In this document: piece by piece, positions 34,027 through 42,085 of the stretch
How the letters are laid out: each line of letters begins with the position of its first letter
Position numbering within the stretch: position 1 is the first letter of the stretch
Assembly (NCBI GenBank): GCA_964579825.1
Contig: CAZOHT010000010.1
Span: 1 to 64,000, forward strand
Reading direction: 5' to 3'
Source of the DNA: SPCO01 sp964579825
Lineage (GTDB): Bacteria > Chloroflexota > Limnocylindria > Limnocylindrales > CSP1-4
DNA length: 64,000 nt
The notes under the pieces: model-generated
Told to the model about the DNA's origin: nothing
The model's input: only the letters and a program-made list of their open reading frames with translations
Database searches by the model: none
Program-made: the position numbers and the translations under genes

Positions 34027-34998
34027 TCAGCTCGTCGGGCCGCCCGTCGCCTCGGCGATGAGCGAGGCGGCATCGGCGATGGGGATCGCGAAGCCCAGGC
34101 CCTCGGCGTTGGCCGAGACCGCGGTGTTGATGCCGATGACGGCGCCGGAGGCGTCGAGCAGCGGGCCGCCGCTGTTACCCGGGTTGATAGCCGCGTCGGT
34201 CTGGATGAGGCCGGTCAGGGTCTCGGGGCGGCCGGTCGTCTCGTCCTGGACCGTGATGGTCCGGCCGAGCGCCGACACGATGCCGCGGGTCACGGTCTCG
34301 GTGAAGGTCCCGAGTGGGCTACCGATCGCGACGGCGGTCTCCCCGACCTTGATCGCCGATGAGTCGCCGATGGTCGCGGCGGTCAGCCCGGTCGCCTCGC
34401 CCTTGATGAGGGCCAGGTCGGTCTCGTCGGAGATCCGCACGATCGTGGCCGGGAATTCGGTGCCATCGGACAGCTTCACGGTGAGCGACTGGCTGCCCTC
34501 GACGACGTGCTTGTTGGTCAGGATGTAGCCGTCGCTGGTCAGGATCACGCCGGAGCCCACGCCGGTCGTCGGGATGTCGTTGCCCATGAAGCCGCGTGCT
34601 GAGACGCCGTCGGCGGTGATCGTCACGACGGACGGGGTGACCGCGGCGATCATCTCGGTCAGGTCGATCGTTTCGACCGTCGACTTCGTGTTGGCGGACA
34701 CCGCCCCGGGGGTGGCCGACGGGGCTGCGGCGGCCGGTGTGGTCGGGGACCCGGCGGTCCCGCCGCCGAGCCCCGCGACGAGCGCCACGGTGGAGCCCGA
34801 GGCGATGGCCGCGGACAGGAGCGACACGCCGAGGACGGTGCGCAGCCGACCGGATCGGGCGGTGGTGGCGTCTGGAGCGTCGGCGCGGGCCTCGCCCGAT
34901 CGCGTCGTGGCCGGCGCGGCGACCGGTGGGACGACCGGCTCGGTCGTCACCGTCGGCGGGCGCAGCGGCTCAGGGAGGATGGGGGTGGATTCGTACAT
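34027..34998 (-). CDS. HtrA/DegP-like trypsin-type serine protease without PDZ domain
   Basis: A 323-residue membrane-anchored protease. Residues 1-50 are cytoplasmic and Pro-rich, one helix lies at about 53-77, and a Ser/Ala/Pro linker reaches residue 105. The trypsin domain has the triad His164 (LTNKHVVEG), Asp194 (DETDLALIK) and Ser276 (NPGNSGGPL). The chain ends soon after GLGFAIPIADA, so no PDZ domain is present, unlike classical DegP. It should act outside the membrane in protein quality control. Its promoter region holds a degenerate copy of the two-component direct repeat. ATG 34998 is preferred over one 27 bases upstream. Confidence 0.92.
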   Translation of the reverse strand: MYESTPILPEPLRPPTVTTEPVVPPVAAPATTRSGEARADAPDATTARSGRLRTVLGVSLLSAAIASGSTVALVAGLGGGTAGSPTTPAAAAPSATPGAVSANTKSTVETIDLTEMIAAVTPSVVTITADGVSARGFMGNDIPTTGVGSGVILTSDGYILTNKHVVEGSQSLTVKLSDGTEFPATIVRISDETDLALIKGEATGLTAATIGDSSAIKVGETAVAIGSPLGTFTETVTRGIVSALGRTITVQDETTGRPETLTGLIQTDAAINPGNSGGPLLDASGAVIGINTAVSANAEGLGFAIPIADAASLIAEATGGPTS

Positions 34999-35061
34999 GC
35001 GGGGACGCTCCGGATGGATGGGCAAATTCGTGCGTATTGCGTCCAGTACAACGCCGCTGTC

Positions 35062-35078
35062 TGAAAGCAGCGTGAGAA
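35062..35078 (-). promoter_or_regulatory. Direct repeat TTCTCA-N5-CTTTCA before the HtrA-like gene
   Basis: On the minus strand TTCTCA is followed 11 bases later by CTTTCA, about 65 bp before the protease start. A TGTACT hexamer lies 11 bases beyond the second half-site. The orientation relative to the gene is the same as at 31802. Confidence 0.45.
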
Positions 35079-35085
35079 TCGAAAT

Positions 35086-35118
35086 GGACCGCGGAGCCCC
35101 GAAGGAGCTCCGCGGTCC
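35086..35118 (-). terminator. Rho-independent-type terminator after the DUF5666 gene
   Basis: A perfect 12-bp GC-rich stem (GGACCGCGGAGC / GCTCCGCGGTCC) with a 9-base loop begins 21 bases past the DUF5666 stop. In the minus direction ATTTCGATTC follows, a modest T-rich tract. It insulates the protease promoter immediately downstream. Confidence 0.7.
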
Positions 35119-35139
35119 GCGCGCTCGAGACCGGCTGGA

Positions 35140-36036
35140 TCAGCCGGGCGTGGCGGAGGCGTCGGGGGACGCGCTGGGGGTGGAGTCGTCCGGATCGATC
35201 CCGTCCGGGCCATGGCCGGGGCCGTGGTCGTGGCCGGGGCCCTTGCCGTCGCGACCGAACCCGGCGTTGACGGACGCCGCGTCCAGGGAGCCATCGCTGT
35301 TGGTGGTGCCTTCGGCACGGACGTGGTCCCCGACGGCGATGTCGGCGAGGGACTTGCCTGCGACGCCGTCCACCGTGTAGGTGGTCGAGCCATCGACGTG
35401 GATCGTCGCGCTCGTCCCGTCACGTCGGGTCACCGTGATGGTGTCGGACGTCTTGGCCGTGACTTCGCCGCCCAGGCTCGGCATGACGACCACGATCTGG
35501 GTGATCGTGAAGGTGCCGTCCGCGGCCTGGGTCTGCGCGAAGCGGATCTCGTCACCGACGGCGAGGTCACCGACGGCGATGGTCGCGCCAGCCTTGGTGA
35601 TGGTCGTGTCGGCGGTCACGACGATCGTGCGCGTCCAGCCGTCCTCGGTCTTGAGCGACAGGCTCGAGCCGTCGATGGACGTGATCGTGATGGCCCCGAA
35701 GCCACGACCGAAGCCACCGAAGTCGCCCATCCGGCCGGGGCCCTTGCCGCCGACGTTGGGATCGCCGCTGGCCGATGGTGTGGTCGGAGTCGTCGTCGAG
35801 CCGGACGGGGCCGGTGACGCTCCCATGGCTGCGACCGCCCCGACGAGGACGAGAGCGGCCGTGCCGGTCACGATCCCGACGCGGAAGAACGGCGACGAGC
35901 TTCGCTTGCGGTGCGGGCCGCCCGGAGGCGGCGCACCGTGCGGCTTGTCATCTGAGGGTTCGACCGGTGCGGGTTCGAACGCCTCGCCGCCGGGTCGGAC
36001 GGGGGTGAGCGGTACGATGTGTCCTGGTTCGGTCAT
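35140..36036 (-). CDS. Membrane-anchored DUF5666 domain protein
   Basis: A 298-residue protein. The first 50 residues are Pro-rich and cytoplasmic, followed by one membrane helix (FRVGIVTGTAALVLVGAVAAM). A Ser/Thr/Pro and Gly-rich linker (GDFGGFGRGFG) leads to two OB-like DUF5666 repeats: ITITSIDGSSLSLKTEDGWT and GGEVTAKTSDTITVTRRDGT, each with a VGD turn (AVGDEIRF, AVGDHVRA). The tail is His/Gly/Asp-rich (GPGHDHGPGHGPDG) and could bind divalent metal. ATG 36036 follows AGGAGG. Two-component-like direct repeats lie about 70 and 300 bp upstream. Exact function unknown. Confidence 0.85.
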   Translation of the reverse strand: MTEPGHIVPLTPVRPGGEAFEPAPVEPSDDKPHGAPPPGGPHRKRSSSPFFRVGIVTGTAALVLVGAVAAMGASPAPSGSTTTPTTPSASGDPNVGGKGPGRMGDFGGFGRGFGAITITSIDGSSLSLKTEDGWTRTIVVTADTTITKAGATIAVGDLAVGDEIRFAQTQAADGTFTITQIVVVMPSLGGEVTAKTSDTITVTRRDGTSATIHVDGSTTYTVDGVAGKSLADIAVGDHVRAEGTTNSDGSLDAASVNAGFGRDGKGPGHDHGPGHGPDGIDPDDSTPSASPDASATPG

Positions 36037-36101
36037 GAAGACCTCCTGTGGTGAGTCAGGGTCGTGGTCGTGACCCGTGCCCAGACGATGGCCCGGGAAT
36101 C

Positions 36102-36118
36102 TTCAAGGGTCCTGAGAA
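36102..36118 (-). promoter_or_regulatory. Degenerate direct repeat TTCTCA-N5-CTTGAA before the DUF5666 gene
   Basis: On the minus strand TTCTCAGGACCCTTGAAG gives two half-sites 11 bases apart, about 66 bp from the start codon. The second half-site is poor. A CATCGT hexamer follows at the same 11-base distance as in the related sites. Confidence 0.35.
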
Positions 36119-36328
36119 CGCCCGGCTGGTTCGCGCCAGACCGGTTCGAGCCGGACCGGTGCGGCCGCGGGAACGAAGGATCGGCTGACCGAGGGCGGGG
36201 AGGAGACGCCGCCACGGGGTCAGCCGATCAGGACGGTCGCGATCGCTCGGGTCAGCGGGAGGAAGACTCGATGCGTCTGGGAGGAGGCGCCTGTCGATCA
36301 CCGTCGATCGCAGCTTCGCGCCCGGACC

Positions 36329-36345
36329 TGAGACGTGTCTGAGAG
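36329..36345 (-). promoter_or_regulatory. Strong direct repeat TCTCAG-N5-TCTCAG in a divergent region
   Basis: On the minus strand TCTCAGACACGTCTCAG has two exact 6-mers 11 bases apart. It lies 36 bp before the plus-strand phosphoribosyltransferase start but is oriented toward the DUF5666 gene about 290 bp away. Either gene could be the target. Confidence 0.45.
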
Positions 36346-36380
36346 CGTCGGCGCCCACGGTGGTCGCTATCATCGAGCCG

Positions 36381-36887
36381 ATGACCGAACTCGCCCCGCC
36401 CGACGCCGCGACCGAACCTGCCGAGCCCGTGATCGACAAGGACATCGTCGCGTGGAGCGACCTCGATGACCTTGTCGTGATCCTCGCCGAGCGGTTGGCC
36501 GACCATCGGTTCGACGTCATGCTCGCGATCACCCGAGGCGGACTCGTGCCGGCCGGGATGCTCGCCTACCGGCTCAGGCTGCGGAACATCCTGGTGGCCG
36601 CGGTCGAGTACTACGACGACCACGGCATGCCCGGCCCGCACCCGACGTTCCTGCAATTCCCGGCCGATCCGTTGCTGCGCGGCCAGCGGGTCCTGATCGT
36701 CGACGAGGTCTGGGACAGCGGCACGACGATCGCCGCCGTGACCGAGCGGGTCCGCCAGGCCGGCGGGCTCCCGACGACCGCGGTCCTCCACTACAAGCCG
36801 GCCCGGTCCACGGTGCCCGGTCGTCCGGACGTCTACGCGGTCGAGACCGATCGCTGGGTGGTCTACCCGTTCAAGGCGGGCGGCTGA
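36381..36887 (+). CDS. Phosphoribosyltransferase
   Basis: A 168-residue type I phosphoribosyltransferase. The PRPP loop is VLIVDEVWDSGTTIAAV with the acidic pair, the pyrophosphate loop is LAITRGGLVPAGMLAYRL, and the C-terminus ends TDRWVVYPFKAGG. The hood region (AAVEYYDDHGMPGPHPTFLQ) resembles xanthine/hypoxanthine-type enzymes annotated as Gpt- or HPT-like, so purine-base salvage is likely. The WxxYPF end is typical of that group. ATG 36381 is preferred; an in-frame GTG lies at 36360. Confidence 0.88.
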   Translation: MTELAPPDAATEPAEPVIDKDIVAWSDLDDLVVILAERLADHRFDVMLAITRGGLVPAGMLAYRLRLRNILVAAVEYYDDHGMPGPHPTFLQFPADPLLRGQRVLIVDEVWDSGTTIAAVTERVRQAGGLPTTAVLHYKPARSTVPGRPDVYAVETDRWVVYPFKAGG

Positions 36888-37208
36888 CCGACCGCGCACG
36901 GGGCGAGAAGCGGCGGTAACGCCCCCCTGCCCGTCCCCGAGGTCCGATCTCTCTGGCCCTCTCGTCAGATGCTGTCCAGGCCAGCACGTGCCGTGCGGTT
37001 CTCGTCAGCTGAAGGCCCAGCCCGTCATGTGACTGGCACAGGGCGGTCGGGAACCTTGTCGGGGCACGCACAGGCCATCCCTGGGTCGTCGGGTGGTGGC
37101 CCCACCAGCATCTGACCGAAAACCGCGCGGGCGAGGAGCCGCGGGCCACCGCCCCCGCCGCAGCTGACCGGAACCGCGTGTCGCGAGGACGCAGGCCGGC
37201 GATCAAGC
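36888..37208. other. Intergenic stretch, no gene recognised
   Basis: This 321-bp region separates the phosphoribosyltransferase from the convergent KamD-like gene. I see no frame with coding character, no RNA gene and no convincing hairpin with a T-run. Short direct repeats of TTCTCGTCAG-like and CTCGTCAG sequences are present around 36960-37010 but have no clear meaning. Confidence 0.5.
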
Positions 37209-38819
37209 TCAGGTTCGGCGGCCCAGGGCCGCTTCGAACGGATCGAACGCCTCGGTGCGATCGGCGACCGCGTCCGCCCCGAGGGGCCCGCGTGGCGCCG
37301 CCGCTGCCGGCTCGCCCCCGAGCGCGGACCAGCCCCGATCCGCCAGGCGCTCCAGCGTCGCCTCCGCGACCGCCAGCATCCCTTGGGCATGTGCCAGCGC
37401 GAGCCCCTCGAGCGGGGCGGACGCGATGGCCTCGCGGACCTCGGCCGCGACCAGGATCCCGGCGCGCGTCTGACGGGCCAGGGCACCCGGGTCGCGACTC
37501 GCGAGCCGCAAGACGATCGCCATGTCGCCGCCATGTGCGAGGACGGCGGCCAGGATGTGCGGCCAGCGGGCGAGCGCGCCCGGTTCATCGGCATGCGGTC
37601 CGGATGGTTCGGCGATGCCGAGGGCCAGGTCCGGGAAGAGCGCCCGGCGGACGACGACCTCGGCGATCGATCGGGCGGCCGGAGACGGCTCATCGGTGAT
37701 CCAGGCGGGCATGGCGCCCGCGACGATCTGGCTCGCCGGCACGCCGGCCGCCCGGGCCAGGGCCACGGAGATCGCCTGGAGCGCCAGTGCGCGGCCAGAG
37801 CGCGTGGCGGCATCCGAGGGCACGCCCGCTCGGAGGTCCGGGCCGACCACCAGCGGCCCCGCCCCGATCGTGACCATCGTGCCGGCGCGGCCGTGCAGCC
37901 GATGAGCGAACGCGTGGTCGGCGAGCGCGCGGTCCGGGTCCACGCCGTCCACGACGATCTCCCCCATCGGGTCGGACTCGACGAGATCGATCCGCTCGAA
38001 GGCCGCCACGACGGCGCTCTCAGGCGCCCACAGGGCCGGCGCACCCGTCGCCAGGCGGACGTAGGCGCGGCGTTCGGCGGCAGCCTGGTCCACGGCGCGG
38101 CGGAGCTCGGACAGGGCGCGCTGACTGCCGGTCGGGGCAGCCTCGACGGGCTCCCCGCGACCCGCGACCCCCGCACGGTCCGCTCGAGCACTGGGTCGCC
38201 ATTCGGGCACCTCGACGCCCGCGTCGGTCAGCCGGTCCGCCAGTTCGCGGCCGATCGGCACCTCGACCCGCAGCAGGTCCATCCCGGCGGCGATCAGGTC
38301 GGGCGCCACCTCGAGGGCGTCCGCGACATCCGATTCCAGGACCGTCGTCCCGACCCACGGCCTCGCCGCGTCGCCAAGGACGCCGATCGTCTCGAGTCGG
38401 ACGGTGCGCTCGGCATCGATGCGCTCCACGGCGGCGCTGGCGAGCCGCGTGGCCTCCGCCTCGGCGACGGCGCGCCGGTCGGGGCGCCGCAGGAGCTCAG
38501 CTTCGAGAGCCAGGTCGACCGCCCCGGAGCTGATGTCCTGCGCGAGCTGGACCGGATCGAGGTCGTACTCGAGGAGCGCCATCGCGAACGGCAGCGCGAT
38601 CCCCCCACCGAGCCCCCCGGGCAGGGTCGCCAGCCAGCGGTCGACGGTCGAACCCGCGAGCGGTCGGCCGGCGCGGTCCAGGCCGCTCACCCCGAAGAGC
38701 CGAAGGATCGCCCGCTCCTGGCCGGCACTCGTGGTCGCCCGGGCGCGGGCGCCCCACGAGCCGGCGAGGGTCTCGGCCAGGCCCAGCAGTCGATCGGTCT
38801 CGCCAAGCGGGGTCGTCAC
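37209..38819 (-). CDS. Lysine 5,6-aminomutase alpha-subunit-like protein (KamD homologue)
   Basis: A 536-residue protein that aligns by eye along its length with clostridial KamD, the large subunit of the adenosylcobalamin/PLP enzyme D-lysine 5,6-aminomutase. Shared blocks are ERAILRLFGVSGLDRAGRPL, a VQLAQDISSGAVDLA segment, the TIM-barrel strand AAGMDLLRVEVP, YVRLATGAPALWAPE, FERIDLVESDPMGEIVVDGV and the C-terminal helix GMLAVAEATLERLADRGW. Similarity is modest and many barrel residues differ. The B12- and PLP-lysine-bearing beta subunit (KamE) is not in the window. GTG 38819 lies 22 bases after the M55 gene stop, suggesting co-transcription. It may belong to lysine/ornithine catabolism or have diverged. 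Confidence 0.6.
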   Translation of the reverse strand: MTTPLGETDRLLGLAETLAGSWGARARATTSAGQERAILRLFGVSGLDRAGRPLAGSTVDRWLATLPGGLGGGIALPFAMALLEYDLDPVQLAQDISSGAVDLALEAELLRRPDRRAVAEAEATRLASAAVERIDAERTVRLETIGVLGDAARPWVGTTVLESDVADALEVAPDLIAAGMDLLRVEVPIGRELADRLTDAGVEVPEWRPSARADRAGVAGRGEPVEAAPTGSQRALSELRRAVDQAAAERRAYVRLATGAPALWAPESAVVAAFERIDLVESDPMGEIVVDGVDPDRALADHAFAHRLHGRAGTMVTIGAGPLVVGPDLRAGVPSDAATRSGRALALQAISVALARAAGVPASQIVAGAMPAWITDEPSPAARSIAEVVVRRALFPDLALGIAEPSGPHADEPGALARWPHILAAVLAHGGDMAIVLRLASRDPGALARQTRAGILVAAEVREAIASAPLEGLALAHAQGMLAVAEATLERLADRGWSALGGEPAAAAPRGPLGADAVADRTEAFDPFEAALGRRT

Positions 38820-38841
38820 GGGGGCCAAGTATGGACCGCCC

Positions 38842-39669
38842 TCAGTCCACCGTTCCAGCCAGACGATTGCCGGCCAGGAACGCCCGATAGGCCAGGACCG
38901 GGTCATCGAAGGAGAACCGGACGGTCCGCTCCCCCACTCGCTCCGAGCCCGGGACGAGCGCCGCGTAGTCGGCGTGGATCCCGACGGCGTAGTCGACCTC
39001 GATGACGGCCGGCGGCCCGACGCGCAGGACGTCCAGCTCGCCCGCAGCCGCTCGACGGACGGCGCGCTCCGATGCCGCCCGGATCAGATCGCCGGCGACC
39101 GTCGGGTGGAGCGAGGCCGCGCCGTGGTTGCCGGCGGCGTCCTTGACGACGACCCGTTCCGCCCATGGCAGCCAGCCGGCGACCTCCTCGGCCAGGGCGT
39201 CGTCCCCCGCGACCAGGCCGACCGGCACGCCCCAGCCACCCAGCACGAGCGCATTGAGGCCGTACTCGCCGGTCGGGCGCCCGTCCAGGCGCGTCTCGAC
39301 GGGCCGGCCTGAGTAGGTGTGGGCGATCGTCCCGGTCGGATGGCCGGCCCGGGCGTGGTAGCCGATGAACAGGGCGACGTCCACGCCGGCGTCCGGGCCG
39401 GCGCCCTGGACCATCGACCAGACCTTCTGGCCCTGGATGACCCGCGCCGCCGGGTGGAGCGCAGCCGGCAGCAGGTTGAACATCGAGCCGTGGCTGTCGT
39501 TGACGACGACCTCGGTGGCGCCGCCGGCCAACACGCCCTCGATGGCCGCGTTCGTCTCGCCGACCATCAGGTCCACCATCGCCGGGTAGCGGGCGTGGCC
39601 GGAGCCGGTGGGACCCGGGTGGTTGACGCCGGCGATGCCCTCCATGTCGACGCTGATCCAGGCTTTCAT
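38842..39669 (-). CDS. M55 family D-aminopeptidase (DppA-like)
   Basis: A 275-residue zinc peptidase of the DppA type, which removes D-amino acids from short peptides. The N-terminal MKAWISVDMEGIAGV supplies metal ligands Asp8 and Glu10; VVVNDSHGSM, LFIGYHARAG and a conserved KDAAGNHGAASL follow. It overlaps the MoaD-MoaE gene upstream by four bases. It precedes the KamD-like gene, so D-amino acids released here could feed an aminomutase, an appealing but untested link. Confidence 0.9.
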   Translation of the reverse strand: MKAWISVDMEGIAGVNHPGPTGSGHARYPAMVDLMVGETNAAIEGVLAGGATEVVVNDSHGSMFNLLPAALHPAARVIQGQKVWSMVQGAGPDAGVDVALFIGYHARAGHPTGTIAHTYSGRPVETRLDGRPTGEYGLNALVLGGWGVPVGLVAGDDALAEEVAGWLPWAERVVVKDAAGNHGAASLHPTVAGDLIRAASERAVRRAAAGELDVLRVGPPAVIEVDYAVGIHADYAALVPGSERVGERTVRFSFDDPVLAYRAFLAGNRLAGTVD

Positions 39670-40502
39670 GCGTCCCCCTCGGTGGAGCTGGAGGTGGTGG
39701 TGGCACCCGATGGGTCGGCCGGGTCGGGGCCCGTCCGCGCCTGGTGGCCGATCCAGACATGGCCGTCGGCGAACCGCTCGGCCTTCCAGATCGGCGCTCG
39801 CGCCTTGGTCTCATCGATCGCGTACCGGGCGGCGCGGAACGCGTCGTCCCGATGCGCGGCGACCGCGACCACCGCGATGGACGCCGCCCCGAGCGGAACG
39901 TCGCCGGTCCGATGGACGATCGCCAGGCGGGTCACCCCGAACCGGTCGGCGATCTCGGTCGCGATGTCGTCGAGGACGCGGATCGCCATCGTGTCGTGCG
40001 CCTCGTATTCGAGGGCATCCACCGAGCGCCCGGCATGGCGGGCGGCCTCCGCTTCCTGGCCTGGAGCCGGCGTCCCGGGGCTCGAGCGGGTCCGCCCGAG
40101 GAAGCCGACGATCGCGCCGTCGCCGTCGGTGGCGAGGCGGTCGCCCAGCTCCCCGAGGATCCCGGCACCGAACGGGGCCTCGCGCAGTTCGAGGATCCGG
40201 AGCGGGCTGGTCCCGTCGGGCGCATCGGCCGTGGCGTCCCCCGCAGGATCCGTGCCCGAGCCGCCGGACACCGGCGGGATCACGGCCAGTTCGTCGCCGT
40301 CGGCGAGCGCGTCGGCGGGGTCGGCGTAGTCCCCGTTCCGGGCGAACCGGACCGAGTCGCGACCGGGTGCCAGGACCGGGAATCGAGCCACGAGCCCCGA
40401 CCAGCCATCGGCGACGGTCGCGTCATCGGCCAGCTCCAGGTCGACATGACGCTCCCCCACTTGCTCACGTTGGATGGCGAACAGACGGACGCGGACGTGC
40501 AC
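39666..40502 (-). CDS. MoaD-MoaE fusion (molybdopterin synthase, MoaX-like)
   Basis: A 278-residue two-domain protein. Residues 1-81 are a MoaD beta-grasp domain (VRVRLFAIQREQVG, DGDELAVIPPVSGG) with the Gly-Gly that becomes a thiocarboxylate. A Gly/Asp/Ala linker leads to MoaE (about 99-265): GFLGRTRSSPG, LEYEAHDTMA, IVHRTGDVPLGAASIAVV and KARAPIWKAERF. Molybdopterin synthase needs a free MoaD C-terminus, so cleavage after Gly81 is expected, as described for mycobacterial MoaX. The start is GTG 40502, chosen because GAGGGAAG lies at good spacing. An ATG at 40532 would overlap the methyltransferase gene. It is coupled to the M55 gene. Confidence 0.9.
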   Translation of the reverse strand: MHVRVRLFAIQREQVGERHVDLELADDATVADGWSGLVARFPVLAPGRDSVRFARNGDYADPADALADGDELAVIPPVSGGSGTDPAGDATADAPDGTSPLRILELREAPFGAGILGELGDRLATDGDGAIVGFLGRTRSSPGTPAPGQEAEAARHAGRSVDALEYEAHDTMAIRVLDDIATEIADRFGVTRLAIVHRTGDVPLGAASIAVVAVAAHRDDAFRAARYAIDETKARAPIWKAERFADGHVWIGHQARTGPDPADPSGATTTSSSTEGDA

Positions 40503-40519
40503 GACGGCTTCCCTCGGGC

Positions 40520-41185
40520 TCAGCCGCGCCATACGGCGACGAGCAGCCCGTCCCCGACCGGCAGGATCGTGGCGGTCATCCGCGGGTCGTTCAGCATCCC
40601 CGCATCGAACACCCGCAGCGCGTTGGTGTCCACGTCGTCCGGTGACGTGGGACTCACACCCGACACGCGACCGCTCCACAGGACGTTGTCCGCGACGATC
40701 AACGCGCCGGGGACCAGCCGATCCGCGACCGCCTCGACGTAGGCGCCGTACTCGTGCTTGAGGGCATCGATGAAGACGAGGTCGAACGGCCCGGCGAGCG
40801 CGGGGTCGTCGGCCTCGAAGGCGGCCAGGGCCCGCTGGTTGACGACGACGATCCGCTCGTCGGCGATGCCGGCTTCCCGCCACCAGCCCCGAGCGAGGTC
40901 GGTTCGCGCGCGATCCGGGTCCAGCGTCACGATCGTCCCGTCCGCTGGCTGCCCGAGCGCCATCCATAGCGTCGAATAGCCGTAGGCCGTCCCGAACTCC
41001 AGGACGCGCCGTCGGCCGGATGCCAGGACGGTCAGGGCGCGACCCGCGTCGCGGTCCACGATCGGCACGCCGAGCGGCTCGGCCGCGGCTTCGATGGCCG
41101 CCAGGGCGGGGATGACGGGCGGGGAGATCGACTCGATCCAGTCGAGATCGGCCGGTGTCGGGTACCAGGCTCGGTCGGTCCTCAT
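40520..41185 (-). CDS. Class I SAM-dependent O-methyltransferase (methyltransferase family 3)
   Basis: A 221-residue enzyme related to catechol/caffeoyl-CoA O-methyltransferases. SAM-binding motif I is RVLEFGTAYGYSTLWMA, TIVTLDPDRARTDLAR is motif II, and the metal-binding Asp is in FDLVFIDALKHEYGAYVEA, followed by VADNVLWSGRV. The ATG at 41185 is preceded by GAGGGAGCG. It probably methylates a catechol or other vicinal hydroxyl with Mg2+. Its stop lies 17 bases before the MoaD-MoaE start. Confidence 0.9.
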   Translation of the reverse strand: MRTDRAWYPTPADLDWIESISPPVIPALAAIEAAAEPLGVPIVDRDAGRALTVLASGRRRVLEFGTAYGYSTLWMALGQPADGTIVTLDPDRARTDLARGWWREAGIADERIVVVNQRALAAFEADDPALAGPFDLVFIDALKHEYGAYVEAVADRLVPGALIVADNVLWSGRVSGVSPTSPDDVDTNALRVFDAGMLNDPRMTATILPVGDGLLVAVWRG

Positions 41186-41192
41186 CGCTCCC

Positions 41193-42035
41193 TCATACCA
41201 GCAGGCCGGCACCGAAGTAGAGACCGGCGGCCACGATCGTCCCGGCGAGGATCGTGCCGACGTTGATGTAGTGGAGGCCCGTCGCGGACTCCATCGAACG
41301 GGTCTTGGCCGTCTGGATGGCCGCCCACGACACGATCACCGGGAAGATGAGGCCGACGATCAGGCGCAGCCAGACGAACAACGCGTAGGGGCCGGTCAGC
41401 GCCGAGAACGGGGCGACGTCGGCCGGGCCCGCACCAGTCCCGACCCACACCCAGAACAGGACGATCTGGGCGGCCACGACCGCGAACAGGGCCCGCGACA
41501 ACAGGATGAGCGGCGCCTCCGGCAGCTTGGGCGTGACCAGGTACCAGTGGCCGAGGATCATCGCAACGAACACGCCGCCGGCGGAGGCCGTCACGACCGC
41601 GAGCTGGACGAGCAGGCCGCCGATGCCGATCAGCGTCGTACCACCCCACGACAGGGCCCCGAACACGAGGGCGAGCAGTCCCGTCGCCAGGGCCACGAGC
41701 TCCACCCAGGCGCCGGCGGCCGGGCGCGCGCGTCGGACCACCAGCGCGAGCGCGACCAGACCGCAGAACGCCAGTAGCGCCGCGGCTCTCGGGCCGGCCC
41801 AGGCCGGATCACTCGTGACCGGAGAGTCGACCACGGCGACCGGCAGCGCGCCGTCCGACAGCCACGCCAGCAGGCCGAAGACCAGGGCGCTGGTCGCCGT
41901 GAAGGCGAGGAAGCCGCTCGTCGCCGATGTCCGTCGTCGAAGGAGCACGACGGCCGCGTAACTGCCGACGGCAAGGCCCGTGAGCACCGTCCAGTTGACG
42001 AACGGCAGGTTCTGGGCGATCTGCGTGGAGGGCAC
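41193..42035 (-). CDS. Polytopic membrane protein of unknown function (eight helices)
   Basis: A 280-residue protein with about eight hydrophobic helices, starting LPFVNWTVLTGLAVGSYAAVV and ending GTILAGTIVAAGLYFGAGLLV. The loop motif GHWYLVTPKLPEAPL and the later pair WVWVGTGAG / SMESATGLHYIN are distinctive and look conserved, with a His and several Trp/Tyr that could face a cofactor. The general look recalls quinol- or haem-interacting membrane anchors, but I cannot place it in a known family. It lies seven bases upstream of the O-methyltransferase start on the same strand. Confidence 0.75.
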   Translation of the reverse strand: MPSTQIAQNLPFVNWTVLTGLAVGSYAAVVLLRRRTSATSGFLAFTATSALVFGLLAWLSDGALPVAVVDSPVTSDPAWAGPRAAALLAFCGLVALALVVRRARPAAGAWVELVALATGLLALVFGALSWGGTTLIGIGGLLVQLAVVTASAGGVFVAMILGHWYLVTPKLPEAPLILLSRALFAVVAAQIVLFWVWVGTGAGPADVAPFSALTGPYALFVWLRLIVGLIFPVIVSWAAIQTAKTRSMESATGLHYINVGTILAGTIVAAGLYFGAGLLV

Positions 42036-42085
42036 GTCCCGAGTGTACCGGCGTCGGACTACGATGAGCCGGAGGAGGTGCCGAG

